Shown here piece by piece: positions 48,714-61,700 of a stretch of DNA of 64,000 bases (position 1 is the stretch's first letter; every line of letters starts with the position of its first letter). A program made the position numbers and the translations under genes. Below the pieces are notes generated by a model. That model saw nothing but the letters and a program-made list of their open reading frames with translations, was not told the origin of the DNA and did not search any database. This stretch comes from Bursaphelenchus xylophilus (taxonomy: Eukaryota; Nematoda; Chromadorea; Rhabditida; Aphelenchoididae): the NCBI GenBank assembly GCA_904066235.2, contig CAJFCV020000003.1, positions 12,586,001 to 12,650,000 on the forward strand, read 5' to 3'.

Positions 48714-50487
48714 TTCTGAAACATGGGTAATATAAATTTCAAATCAAAAACAAAGAAAACGCAACTTTCAATAAAAAATAAAGCAAAACACGTCGTAAGA
48801 TGACCATGACAAAAAATTTGAATGGAACCTGTAAAAGTTATGCAATTTCCAACAAGAAAAATGGAAAAGGAAAGACTTGACCCAACTGGATTGGCCGGAT
48901 TGGGTCAAGTTTTTTCTCAAAATAAAAACGAAAAAGTTTCGGAAAAAGAGAAAATTGAGTTGTAAAATACGTTTCTTTTGAAAAGCTTGTATAATTGCGT
49001 TTCTTTTGATTTTACAGCTTGTTCAAAAAATTTGATCAGATGATCAAGTGCAACATTATTCGACGCAAGAATTCGTGAGACCTTTCAAACCGTGCTAGCA
49101 AATGGCACTTTTTTGCACTGTGCTAGCAGTTGTCGACAGAGGAAAATGGTCGCAATGAAAACCCACATTCGCACCATGCAGCGCCATTCCAAACGAACGG
49201 CGAGCTCTGCAGTGTGCGAAAAATTTTTCAGGAATTCTTTAGCCGACAAGTTATGATTCAAGTGTCAAGGATCACAGATTCATTGTTTATGTGGTCAGAG
49301 ATTCCCTCAGGTATTAATTTCTTGCGTTGTTGCGCAAAAAATGGAAGGGAAATACTTCATAAGACCATAAAATGGCCTGATTGATCCTCTGTTGCAAGAA
49401 AATTGCAATTTTTCAAGTTGTTTTCAAAATGTTTTTTATATGGAACAACACTATGGATAAGGTAAGATCTAATGTTCCCGCAGGCTCTCCGATTCCCGGC
49501 CAAAGCATAGCACAACGAATACCTTGAAGGTGGAAAATGACTAGTTTCAGCGCTTTTGCGGAAACCATAAAAAGCGAGAAGGCAGGAGGGGGCAAACCCC
49601 GAGACGAAGGGCGAAATTTTCGTCCGTATTTTTCTTGCACGAAACAGCGTTGTGAAGAGACGAAGGCGAGGGGCAATGTGTGGAGTGTGCGTCCCCCGCT
49701 GCCCGCCACGTCCCATCACGTTTTTCTGCGCTTTAGAGAGGGGGCAGGAAGGAGAGGCCCCCCGAATCTCTATTACGGGCCGCCGCAAAAACTCCGGAGC
49801 TCGGTGTTTTGCGGGAAAGGGCGCGTTATGCGAGGAGAGGGGCTGAGAAGAGGGGCAGGCGAACGGGAAATGTTGTTTTGGGAAAACAAAGTTCAGGCTA
49901 AGGACGCTTGACCAAAAAAATTTGAGCCATTTTGCGCATCGAAATAAGAGAGAATTGCACCGTGCACTCGTAGTCGGAAAAAAAACAGCAAATTGCAGTG
50001 TTATCGAAATTAATTTTTCCTGCAAAAACAAAAACCCAATCTTTACGGCACACAGTGCGTGTGAAGTGTGTCAGCACTGAAACACAAAATTTCCGCTGGT
50101 AAAACCTCCATTTTCGCCACTCCCTTTAGCGCTCTACGAGAGTTATTGGCGGAATAAGAGTGCACTCTTCAATGCGGCCGGTGACCTGGGAAAACGCCAA
50201 AAAAACATAAAAAGATTGAAAATAACAAACGGATGTTGCTGTAATCAAGCGGATAATTACGGTATAAGCAGGGGATTAGCTACATTTTTACTAAGCAGAA
50301 TTGATCTATTAGTTTCAAGTTTTAATGCATAGAAAGAGCGGAAACGTGGGATTTGAGAAGTTTAATTTGATGTTTTCGAAATAGAAGTGAATAATCTCCA
50401 CTGTAGAAACTGAAATTCATGACAATAGATACTGTTTATAACAAAAACGGTAACTCTTGTTTTAATACATGACACGTTTTTAAATAA
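48714..50487. other. Intergenic, GC-rich centre
   Basis: 48714-49080 is AT-rich; 49080-49220 and 49955-50060 hold single GCACNGTGC-like motifs. 49560-49900 is markedly GC-rich and open on both strands (224 codons on the minus strand), which I attribute to composition. It may include promoter sequence for the minus-strand HTH gene. Confidence 0.4.
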
Positions 50488-52978
50488 TTAGAGTTCGCCC
50501 ATTCGGATTCTCTTTTCTCTCTCCAAGTAATTCAACATCCATTGAAGATCTTGCTGAACACTGGGCCTGAGTCGACGTGGAGTTGGTGGGGTTACTTCAT
50601 CATCAAATCGGGTTTGTTTTTTCGGTTTCGATTTTTGAAATGTTGAAAGTGATGTGGAGACCTTTCGAAGAATTGATTTCAACTGAAGACTTGTCAATTC
50701 TTTTTGAATATCAAAATGAAGAACCCGGAGGGCCTGAAATGGATTTGCAAGGTTTAAAAAGTCGGACAAAACTTTTTTGTAGCGTGTTTCGTATTTCCCT
50801 ACCTTCATTCGGTAAATCAGAATCCAGGGATGAACGATTGGATCGATCAGCGACAACAGATACAGCCATCGGTACAATTCTGCGATAGATTGTACGTCAC
50901 CTTGCGTTATGGTATCCCGCAACTTTATGAGACTCCGGATTTCGACGAACGTTGTGCCAAAATTGGACAAGATGTAAATCATTGATGCGATTGTCAAACT
51001 TCTCCAGGACTTTTGCATCTCCTCCTGAAGATGTTGCGGTATCCCGTTTTTGCTCCGCGAAACCTTGTACTTGTGATACGCGAAGAGTGAAATTAGCGAT
51101 ACAACGGAGACGAAGAAGTAGAGAATCATAAAGTACGCATGGCCTTTCAGCTGATCTTTCTTGTGTTCTTCCTGCCGAAGCTTTCGGCATCTGGAGGGGA
51201 GGCTGTTATAGAAAGATTCTTTCTTACTGTCGTTTAATCGCCTCCTGATCATTTCCTCGAGCACCCATTACATCATTCAGATGATAAATCATGTTGTATT
51301 CCAAACTTCCAATGTAAACGTACATGGCCAACATTGTCAGCCAGCAAAACCAAATGAGTAAAATGAACGCCAACTTTACTTTAGGCCGAAGACGTCCGCA
51401 GAATGACTAGAAATGTGAAGAGACCGTTAGAACAGCCGGATGATTGGAACCTACACTCCGCAGTTCGTAGAAAACAGAACAAACAATCAGAATCATAACC
51501 ATCGCCGCCAAGGATCGAGAGAAATTGACTAAAAAATTCTCAGCAATCGCAAGAATACGAAGGCCATGAAGGTCCTGTGTGAAGTTTCCGGTAATCACAT
51601 CGCCATATCTCTGAAAAGGATTTGTAGTATCTATTTTATACATCCTTGTTTTGACTTGAACTATGCTTGGGTCTAGACTCACATCATTCAAGGTCAGTCT
51701 CAAGGCTGAGACTGCTGCCAAATAAGTCTCATCGTAATAGCGAGTGTAATTTGTGATTCGGAAGAAGTCGACATTACTTCTCTCCTTGTACACCGGATAA
51801 AATTGTTGCTGAATGAAGTACAAATTCATCGTCAAATACAATAGGTTGGCGCAGGCGAAGACAAAAACCAAGCGGATTCCAAACTGCTGGAGGCCGTTTT
51901 TTCCGCGGAAAATTAGAAATACCTAAAGCTCCGAATATGAAATTTTTTGCCACCGCTTTTCTCACCATATAAATGTTCATGAAGATGCCAAATGTGCTGG
52001 CCATGAAAATGATAAAACATCGAACGTTTTCAGTTCGAACAAAATTCCGAAGATCAATGTAGCCGATTGTGTATGGACTGGGTATATAGAGGTTCCTCGC
52101 ATTACATTCTATCCTCCTAAAAAGCGGTGAAATTTTTATATCTTTCAAAGCTGGATACATCGTATTTTACCCTACATGTATGCATGCTGACTCTTTGGAG
52201 GTGTTGGATCATCCGTATGTTGATGAAGGATACTTGAAACGCATTGGCTTTCATGGTTATGCATTTCTTCTATGTGACAGCCATGTTCGCAGTATTCGTT
52301 TAACAATTTGTCTGTCTAAACGAAGACGTGTAGCGATTACAAACATTAGTTGTTTTGGCAGGACTAACGGTAACTCACCTGCCTTGCCGCTTTTCCCAAA
52401 TTATTCAAAATCAGGGAGGATATCATAAAGTGAAGGTAAAGCTGACTTTGAACGATTTGAACTTCTCGGAGCTCATGGAAGACGTTGTTGAAGTAGCTGT
52501 TATTCTTGAGTGCATTATTGAACTCAACGAAAAATTCGTCGGGTTTGTTGGCGACAGAAGTTTTGAAGAATTCCATGCCGTTTTCTTCGAGGGCTGCAAA
52601 GCGAAGGAAGTTCCAAGAAAATTCGTATGGATTCTCGCTGAGACATCTAAACTCGACGGTTAGCTCTCTAAAGGTCACGATATACCTGTCTTTTGGGTCG
52701 ACTTGTGTCACTGGGCAGTCAACACTTCTATCCAATTTCATCGCATCGCAGACTCCTTGCCGCCTTGGGTCGTCACGCAGGAAAAAGAACCTGATCATCT
52801 CACAGTACGGTAATTGATCTTCATCTGCACAAAGGTCCTCCATCATATCCAAACTTCTGAACATTGGCCCTGCTGTTGTTGTTGTAATTTTTCGTCGACT
52901 AAAAACCAAAAATCGGCATTTCCGGTAATCCTTGCCTCTCCCATCCTTGACACAATACAATGGCAAACGCCGCAACAT
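50488..52978 (-). CDS. Seven-pass membrane protein, GPCR-like, with long N-terminal ectodomain
   Basis: Minus-strand exons 52978-52379, 52315-52176, 52116-51966, 51922-51455, 51406-51228 and 51190-50488 join in phase to 746 residues; an upstream signal-peptide exon is probably missing because the first Met has open frame before it. Residues 1-275 are soluble with about ten cysteines. Hydrophobic segments: ~278-302 (CFIIFMASTFGIFMNIYMVF), ~312-334, ~425-451, ~464-487, then three in the last exon, the seventh being LYLLSLIDPIVHPWILIYR, which resembles the GPCR NPxxY region. The C-tail is basic with predicted phosphorylatable residues. An ~90-residue loop between segments 2 and 3, with NYT and NFT glycosylation sequons, is unusual for a rhodopsin-type receptor. 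I do not recognise the subfamily. Confidence 0.7.
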
Positions 52979-53413
52979 AGCGGTGAGGCGCGAATTTGAC
53001 CTTGTGTATTCCTCCAGTGTTCTTTACCAACGAACACATCAAGGAAGGAAGAAACAAACGGCGATGACGCAATTGGGGGCCAGTTAGGTTTGAATATTTG
53101 CAGATAACTTCGTGAGTTTGAGAGAACTCCGATGTAAATTGTTCTGTTTCGTCCAGAAGGTTCTCTGAAATTTAGGTGGTGTCGAAAAATTGTGTTTAAT
53201 AAATTTAAGGTTTATCAAATGAGGGGTTGTAAAAGTTTGTCGAATAGCCTCTGACCTAGCCACAAGACTTTTCAGTATATAGCCGTGAATTTATTTGACG
53301 GTATTTCGCGAGAGAGGACGCGAAATTGGGAGCGCCGCCCAGACGAAAACCTGTTTGCTGATAATTCTCCGTTTCATGAAACTCCGTGCCCTTTATGAAA
53401 ATCCTAATACGTA
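52979..53413. other. Presumed 5' region of the membrane-protein gene
   Basis: Should hold the missing first exon or promoter of the minus-strand gene. A minus-strand frame at 53037-52843 overlaps the first exon in another phase and is not supported. No other feature. Confidence 0.35.
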
Positions 53414-54796
53414 CACTCCGTTACGAAAGTATACCTACCCCATTGAAAATTGCAATATCTAAAGTTTGGTGAGAGATATCGAAAAACTGCTAATGCCATT
53501 CGAAAGAGCATGTCTTGAAACCTCTAAACACATGGAATCAGCCCGTGGAAAAAATTTTGATCGGTTTGGCAACCATTTTAATATTTTTGGCCGTTTCAAA
53601 AGTATACCTACCCCTGACGGTTTTTTGGCCAATCTGGCCCGGATTTTGAATTAACTTGCCCCGATTTCTTTCCATCGTGTACCCTATGGTATTAGAAAGT
53701 GTATTAAATTCATTTCAATTGCACTTTACCCACGTAGTGCTTTTGCGAGCCATCTCTGACCTTGTACATGAGGTTAGTCTTAATTTCAAAAAAACCCTAC
53801 ATGAATGTCTTTGTTTCGCTAAAAAAATGACCTAGACAACTCTTATCGAAGGTAATACGTAAACCAAATCAATACAATATCATGTACAGCCATCTACATA
53901 AGAGATAAATTACCGTATACTTCCTACAGTAACCTTCACAGACCCTAGAAACACAAAAAATTAGTATCGATTGCAAAATTTTGTCCGGAAAATCAAACTC
54001 AGCATATCCGTAAACCTATATTTATACTCCACTAGTTTCAGAAGTGTGATATCTGTTGCAGACACTCGGTTCAAAAATGCATTTGCAAAACCTAGTGTAT
54101 TTTTGCATGTTTTTCGGAAGTTTTTGAAGAACGAACTCTACGGGGCTGGGGCCTGCTCTGTATGGGCGTCTAATTAAAGAGATATGTTTTCTGACATGCT
54201 GAGTCTGAATTCGCGTATCAAATTTTATGATTTGCGTCCATTCGTCTTGGTATTTTAGAGCCTAAAGTGTTACGGTAGCTGCTTGTTGTAGATGATATGA
54301 TGAGAAAATACTTGAAAACTTTCAGTAAGCTGTTTTATTCTCTCATAGTGAGCTATATGTGCAAAATTTAACAGGTAATGTAGTTTTTCTGCCAAGAAAG
54401 CAGCCTAGTCAAGAAATTTTTTGAAATTAAGATTAACCTCATGTACAAGGTCAGAGATGGCTCGCAAAAGCACTACGTGGGTAAAGTGCAATTGAAATGA
54501 ATTTAATACACTTCCTAATACCATAGGGTACACGATGGAAAGAAATCGGGGCAAGTTAATTCAAAATCCGAGCCAGATTGGCCAAAAAACCGTCAGGGGT
54601 AGGTATACTTTTGAAACGGCAAAAAATATTAAAATGGTTGCCAAACCGATCAAAATTTTTTCCACGGGCTGATTCCTTGTGGTAATAGGTTTTAAGACAT
54701 GCTCTTTCGAATGGCATTAGCAGTTTTTCGATATCTCTCACCAAACTTTAGATATTGCAATTTTCAATGGGGTAGGTATACTTTCGTAACGGAGTG
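53414..54796. mobile_element. Long-TIR Tc1/mariner-like foldback element B
   Basis: Ends CACTCCGTTACGAAAGTATA are inverted at 53414 and 54796 and flanked by TA. Arms are about 380 bp with a few differences (for example in the 62-codon mirror frames). The second arm feature is GACCTTGTACATGAGG at 53758 and its inverse at 54440, next to GAGCCATC and inverse. At 1383 bp it nearly equals element A at 5128-6515 (1388 bp), with the internal motif at the same distance from the tips, although the tips differ. The centre has no transposase. Confidence 0.85.
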
Positions 54797-55704
54797 TAGT
54801 AATTGTGAATTAAAATTTCTACAGGGGTTGATTGTTTTCAATTTATGATCAAAACATCTCGGCAGTTTTGGGAAAAAATTCCCCGTTTGGGTTTCAGAAG
54901 AGCGCAAAAAACTCACCCAACGAATCCAAGCTCAACTGTGCGCACATGTCCACATGCGGACATTGACGAAAGTTGTCCGGACAGGACGCATAACTTGCAT
55001 AAATTAATGAGAATAGGACAAAATTAATAAGACCCCACATTCTCACCTTTTCCATTGAGCCAAAGGTCTCTAATTTTTGAATGCGTCAAGCTCTGATGAT
55101 TCAGTCCGTGATTATTTTGGACGTTTTACATAATTATATTAATCTTAGGTTTTTATCGAGCTGTAACTTTGCTTTTTAGTAATCAAAATTAGGCTTTCTT
55201 ATTGTCAAAACGTTTATTACTTTTCTAGACAACCGTTACAAAACAAAAGAGTTATTATCGACATTTTTAAAGTTACAATTGTACAAAACTGCGGGATTGC
55301 ACGTTGGGGGTAATATGTGGGGTGAAGATATTATTGTAAAGGATGGATTCTTGAAATGTGAACATGAAAAAACCGGCAAAAATTAGATAAAAATTGGATA
55401 AATTAATTTGAATAAGTGGTAATGCCGTGCCAAAATGGGAATGAAGAGTGGTAAAAGTAATTTTAAGATTAGAAATAAAAGTAATGGGTGATAGAAGATG
55501 GAGAAAATGTAAAATGGGCGGAAATGGGATTTTTTTTTAATTTTGCAATTCAAAAAATTTTGGAGAAAAAAATTTTTTGAAAATGTGCAAAGTTTTGCAG
55601 CATTTCACAACTCCAAAAAAGGTTCAAATTTCAAATTACAGTATGCCAAACTAGAGGAAATGCTGTTGAAAGACGTCTAAGACCGCACTAAAATACTAAA
55701 ACAT
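54797..55704. other. Intergenic region with 3' UTR of the HTH/zinc-finger gene
   Basis: Nothing recognised beyond probable 3' UTR sequence close to 55704 on the minus strand. AT-rich. Confidence 0.4.
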
Positions 55705-58700
55705 TTATTGTAGCATGGTGAACCTCATGATTTCACGGACAAAATCCGAATTATTCGCGGCTTCCGGCTCTTCCATGAATTTCGCGAGTCGCGCCCGAAT
55801 CTCGGTCAGTCGTCGCGCCAAGGCCTCGTTTTTCTCGCTCAGCTCTTGGTCGGCCTGAGTCTTTTGCTGACGGATTTTCTGGATTTCCAAGGACAGCTCC
55901 ATGAGTTTGGTCTTGGCCACTTGGCAGTCGAAGCAAGACGAGTTGTTGCTCGGCGAGGCGCTGCTGTTTGAATTGGTGGGGCTGGCACCGGCAGAGAAGG
56001 GCTGATGGGACGAGTGGTCTTCTTGGATCTCCTGAAACGGATTTTTTAGTTTTCGATATAAGACTAGTCCATTTTTTGTAGTGCAAAGCTGCGAATCTGC
56101 AGCCAAAAAAAAGCACAGAACTTACCAGACTGGGAGCCGCCGGTTCCTCGGGTTCTGACTCGACTTTGACCTCGACATCTTTCTCATTATCCACATTATT
56201 GTTGGTATCATTGTTATTGCTGTCATTTACATCCGGCTTTTCTGATTTTTGCATGAATTGTTGCATCAGGGTTTGTAAGGCCTGTTGCTGCGATGTGGAG
56301 AGAGCTTTGGCAGCCATTTGGTCGGGCTGGGTGGCAAAAACGTTCGGGTTGGAAAAGATGTTGAATACTGAAAAAATAGGTGTAAAAACGGTTTCTTTTT
56401 TCAATTTCTCGAAAATTTTGAATATTTTTTGGCGGGAAAATGATGACGACAGACGGAATCGATTTTTTGTCCTCTCAACTCACCATTCTCCTCTGAATTT
56501 CCCTCTGTTCCTTCAGTTGTGTTATGAGCGGCAAACTGAGCCATATTCATCAAATTGCCTCCGGGCAGCCAGAGATTGTTCAAGAACAATCTATCTCTCA
56601 ATTTGGAGAACAAATCTGCGTTATCTCTGGGCATCATGGAGAGCTGTGGGAAGAGACTGCTTTGAGGGTTTTCGCAGCTCGCGCCCGAGGCAGTGCTACT
56701 GGGAGTAAGTGGGGAGGTGATTCCGGGCTTGATAACTGCTGAAATAAATATTTTTTGAATATTCTGAGATACTAATAAAAAAATTTTTGGAAACTTTTTG
56801 CACTGTGCAAACAAATAATCGTACTGTTCCAAAATTTAGAATTAAAAAAATTAATTTGAAGTGTGTAGATCGTTTTTTACTCCCAAATGCCATCTCAGGG
56901 CTTCCTTTACACTAGTTTTTCGTCTTTTTTACCAACGTTTTACAATACTACTAAAAACACTTGTTTCGTGACAATTGTGGGATAAAAAGCGGTAAATTTA
57001 ATGTCGGAAGCACGTTGGGGTTCCATTTAAACATGCTATGAGGAATTTTTTTTCCGCTCTCCGACACATTGGGTGGTCATTTTTTCGAAGGATATTTTCC
57101 GGGAGTAAATTTAGAATTTTGTAATGCCTGACGACATGGATAAAATTCTCGTAAAAGGATAGGGAAAAATTGCTGGTTGTTACGTATTTGGTTGGATGTA
57201 TTTGTTATGAACCTTTACGTGAGATATGATAAGAAAATCTTGAGGTCAGACTTTGCACGGTGCGGTCAGTTTTTGTCTGCACCGTGCAAATTTTTGTTTT
57301 TGCACCGTGTTGCCGAAAGGTTACTAATTTTCCAAACCATACGGAAAAAATCGACTTTTCACAGTGCAAACCATACTGATTGCTGCCGCACACTGCAAAA
57401 GTTTCAAACCGGCGCACAGTGCGAACAAAAAAGAACATGTTTTACCGCACAGTGCAAAATCCAAAAATCAAAAATCTCCGAGTTCTTTAGAAATGTCACG
57501 AGATCAACTTACAGCTAGCAAAACTGGTCGAAACAGTTGGATTCAGCCCCATTCCGGCCAAATTCATTGGATTCAGAGCCGGAAAAGCGTTGCGCAATTG
57601 TGGGTTGTTCAACTGTGCGGCCAGAACATTATTGAAAAGTTCGTCATTGCTGAAGTTGAGTGGCTGCGTTGGTGGAGACGAAATTGGAGGAATCCCTTTG
57701 CCAATCACTGGGACATTTAGAGATTTACTGGCTCCTTCGGATTTTCCCTGAAAAATGAGATTTTTGGATTGATTCTTAGATGATTTTTATTCGAGAACGT
57801 GTTTAAATAGATTTTTAGGAGGTATTCAAACTTTTGCCGAAAGGATTTTGGACTTTAACTCAATTTGGACATGTTATACGATGATATGTTCCTTGGCTAA
57901 TACTAGATAAAAACGTGGGTTTTAATGGGATTTTTTGATCAAGGTTGACCATCTATGTCCTCTAACATCTAAAACACAGTTTGTCAATATTTTTGTTACA
58001 GTAATCTTCCAAAATTTTAAAATCGAATTTGATCCCTGAAACAAGGTCCAAGACTCCCCCAGATTTTCGTAATCACTATGCAACTAATCTCATAGTTTGT
58101 AAGTGGTCGTAACGACCCATGATGGTCATTACTTTCTCCCATTACTCACCTGCATATGCATGTGTAATGAGGTTTTGTCAGGGAACGCCCAATTGCAGCA
58201 GCGGCACATAAACATTCGCGAGATTTGATGTTGTTTCAGCATATGGGCGCGCAATGTCTCATTACCTGAAATTGAAATTCATCATGCAACAGTAGACAGT
58301 AGTTTTTCATGTTTTTTTGGTTTCTGTGTTCACTGTGAAATGAGATTTTTTGAAAATTTTGAGATCCGATTTTTGTAACTTTTCGAATTTTTGAAATTTT
58401 GATATATTATTTACCAAGGCCATAGGCATCCGCTGGCTCGCTGCAAGTCGACTTCTTGGCCTTTATTGGCTCATTTTCATCAAGCCAATTGCGTAATTTG
58501 CGCTTCCTTGAGCCCGCAAATTTCGCACTCTCAAAAGCCCGAAGATACTCCGTTTTTCGCTGTAAAATTCGGCAGACATTCGACTTGGCGATCTCATACA
58601 ACTCGGCAATCGACGCTTGCGACAAGTTGGAGTTGTTTTCGGCCAGACGAATGAGCTCCACCTTTTCTGCGAGGGTCAATTCTTTGTAAGGCTTCTTTTT

Positions 58701-58748
58701 ACGGCGTTCCGGGGAAGATAAGGGCGTAGCGATATCAACCAATGCCAT
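55705..58748 (-). CDS. psq-type HTH protein with zinc-finger-like exon and C-terminal coiled coil
   Basis: Minus-strand exons 58748-58415, 58265-58150, 57747-57513, 56738-56484, 56367-56126 and 56031-55705 join in phase to 502 residues. Residues ~22-75 form a psq/CENP-B-like HTH (LTLAEKVELIRLAE ... SQASIAELYEIAKSNVCRILQRK). Exon 2 encodes LRAHMLKQH followed by CRCCNWAFPDKTSLHMHMQ: C132, C135 and histidines 146/148, a C2H2-like finger with an atypical histidine pair. The middle is Asn/Pro/Ser-rich and includes MAAKALSTSQQQALQTLMQQF. The last exon has a heptad-patterned coiled coil (KTKLMELSLEIQKIRQQK to RARLAKFMEE). A sequence-specific nuclear DNA-binding protein, probably dimeric, is the natural inference; no catalytic domain is seen. 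Start ATG lies 6 bp after an ATTCAG acceptor. Distinct from, but of the same broad HTH class as, the gene at 47-48.7 kb. Confidence 0.8.
57250..57465. repeat. GCACNGTGC cluster in intron 3 of the HTH/zinc-finger gene
   Basis: Seven copies or near-copies at about 57255, 57279, 57301, 57359, 57387, 57413 and 57446; an isolated copy lies at 56800 in the same 774-bp intron. Spacing again is 22-33 bp apart from one gap. Confidence 0.75.
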
Positions 58749-61700
58749 GGTCAGCTGAATATGGCTGGCTTAGATATAGTAGAATGTGGGCTACTTGATG
58801 ATAGCCGGCGAAATCAAATTATGACAGAGATTGGACTAGAAATCCGGGTTATATTATACTTGACCATAAGATCTCGAAAAAAGTCAAAATTTTGAGGATA
58901 TCGCGAGTGTTGGTGTAGACTAGTAGTACATAAGTTACAGTAGCTCACTTTTAAGTCGAAATAAGACAAGAAATGGGACAGAAAGATTACTTTCCCATAG
59001 TAATTGAGGTTATATTACAATAGACCCTTGAATCCCTAAATCTCGATAAAACTATAAGTATATCGAAAACCGAAGCAAAAGAGGGGTTGTCTATCTTACA
59101 GTAAGACGCAGTGAGCACTATGGCTACCCAATTCATAAAGTAAAATTTAAAATACGATCAAACATTGAGAAGAACGGCAAAAATTCCAAAATTAACACTT
59201 TGCACAAGATGACGCCACAATTTTTAATAGCGATGAGTTAGAGGTATGCAGTGTATTTTGCCTGAGAACCAGCCAAGAATGGTTCGATAAGCAGCCAGGC
59301 CGTATTTTACAATTTATTAGTTTTAAGTTGAAAAGAAAAATTAAATTGGAAAAACTTTTGTTCAACTTTTGAGAAAACAAAAAAATCAATCTTCCCTAGA
59401 GGTCATGGAAACTTGTAAATCCAATCTTAAAGTGCAAACATCCCAATAACGACCCTAATAACCCGCACATCAAGCTATCACCCCATTCGAGCCGATCTGA
59501 AACGAGTGGCGTTCGTTTTATATTTTCGTGGAGCTCCCGATCCCATCGACGGAAAATCGCGGCGGATGAGCGTTCCAATCAAAGAGTGATAAAAAAGTCT
59601 GCGATCATAAAAAACCGAACGCCTCAGGCACTTGTTTCAATTGTTTTATTTACCCGCACTTGACAAGTTTATGGCTTACTGCCACGGTGGGTCTGTGGGT
59701 GGTGGGAATGAGAGGAATTCCAATGTTTCGGATGGATTTTGCTGTGATTTAGAGGAATCTTTGTGGAAAGGAGCGGAAAATGACATAAATATTGCATCAG
59801 GATTCGTTTTACGACATTTTTTTCTTTTTTGCACAGTGCAAAAAAATTAATTTTTTATCGCACAGTGCAGGAGAAAAAGTTTGATTATTGGACGATGGAA
59901 GTATAAAAAAGTTTCAAAATAAGGTAAAGTACGAAAAAATTGATGTTGTCGAATGTTTGAGGTTGAATTTTTTTATTTTTTTTTTTTGAGACATTTTATA
60001 CGAAAAATCACAGCTTTTGAAAAAAATGTATTTATTAATTTTGGCAATATTTAGAATGTAAAATACGGATATCGGTGCAATGCATAAGTTTTTTTTCAAT
60101 ATTCGTCAGATATTTTATACGAAAAATTATAACTTTTTTCAAAAAAAAATTCTTTAAATAGCAGAAATTTATGACAAATCCACGAGTTCTAGAACAAAAA
60201 TCTAAAATACGCCCTGCAATATTGCTCAATTCAATTTTTCCTGTCTCTTATCACCTTCATTGACCATTTCTCACCTGTTTCAATCGCTGAAACCCGAGTT
60301 TCGCGGTGTTTTTGGGTCACAAAACCTTTCAAGTGTTTTTTGCAGTGCAAAAATCAATTCCCAATTCATTTCCAATTCGGTTATCGCTCTTATCACTTAA
60401 CGTACCGTACGCCGATCAATCAAAACCGAAAAAATTGAGAGAGAAATAGCGAAATTTTGCGAGTTTCCTGATTGGCTCCGCGGATTTTTTATTTTTCGAT
60501 TCTGAGAATTGAAAATAAAAAAATCGGAAAAAAAACTTCTGAGGGTGCGATTCAGACACCAAGGCGCCGCGGAGAATTTTTTTTTCTAAATTTTTGTCAG
60601 CATGAATGAGAGGTTGGTTTTTGGGGTGTTGCTTATAGCGAAAAATGATGGATTATTAAGCGAAAAATTGGATTTTTTCGAGGAAAAATTGGGATTCCGG
60701 TTTGGAAAAGAGTACTGTAGCTTCTAATAAAAGATGTTTTTTAATTTCAAAAAAAAAAATTTTTTTCGAAGAAAAGATATATTTTTGATATTACTGTAAC
60801 CCCACAAGGTAAAAAAAATATGATTTTGAATTGTATGATCACGTTTGCGCATTTTTTAGCGATTTCCCCTCAGTTTTCTAAAAATTTTTCAAATTTTTTT
60901 CTTTGCTACCCTCTTCAAACACCACTCACTCTCTCTTCAAACAGCCCTGAATTCGAAAAAAAACCCAAATCAGGAAAAATGTAAACAATAAATTTGATGA
61001 GGAGCATCAATCAATGCAGTGTCAATAATGGGGAAAAGAAAGGAAAAGACGAATTGCACTGAAAAAAGTTCCACTAATTCCGAAAATGGAAGGTCGATGA
61101 AGCCGGGAATACATGGAAATTGCGGTTGTTGGAGACCGTACCAGATGACGAAGTGTAATATTTCTGTGGGAGATGTTAAAGGTCATAAAAAATGGGGTTA
61201 AACTTGGGAAAATTGTGGAAAATCGATGAAAATGGAGGGAAATTCGGGGTTTTTGAGAGAAAAATGCAAATTTCTCAACGGTCGATGCAACGATTTTGAT
61301 GCAACTTGGCATAGATAAAGACTATGGTCTTATAAGGCATTGAAGAAATTTTTAGCCCGCGCTTTGCAGAAGAGACCAAAATTTTTGAGTCAAAACTTCT
61401 GAGAGCCAAAAAAAATCCTTTGTATAATGATCGTTGAATATTTCAGCGGCACTTTTAACGGAAGGCCTATGATTCTCAGCACTTAATCTATGGCTAAATT
61501 ATAGCATGTGTGCCAAATTTTTAAGACAATTGGAAAATTATCCTTGGAGAAATTCACTATTTTTGATTAGTCATCAAAACATAATTTTCGTAAATTTTTT
61601 TGGTTTTCAACGATTTTTAACTAGCTTTTTAACTATATTTTTGTCTACGCATAGATATAACGAACGCTTGCAGACGACTGTACCACCCCCAGCTACCGTA

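Noticed and set aside
49357..50031. 224-codon minus-strand frame and overlapping plus-strand frame
   Set aside because: High GC lowers stop frequency on both strands at once; residue composition is not protein-like and no splice-framed neighbours exist.
53466..54744. Two mirror-image 62-residue frames
   Set aside because: Arms of the second mariner-like element, not genes.
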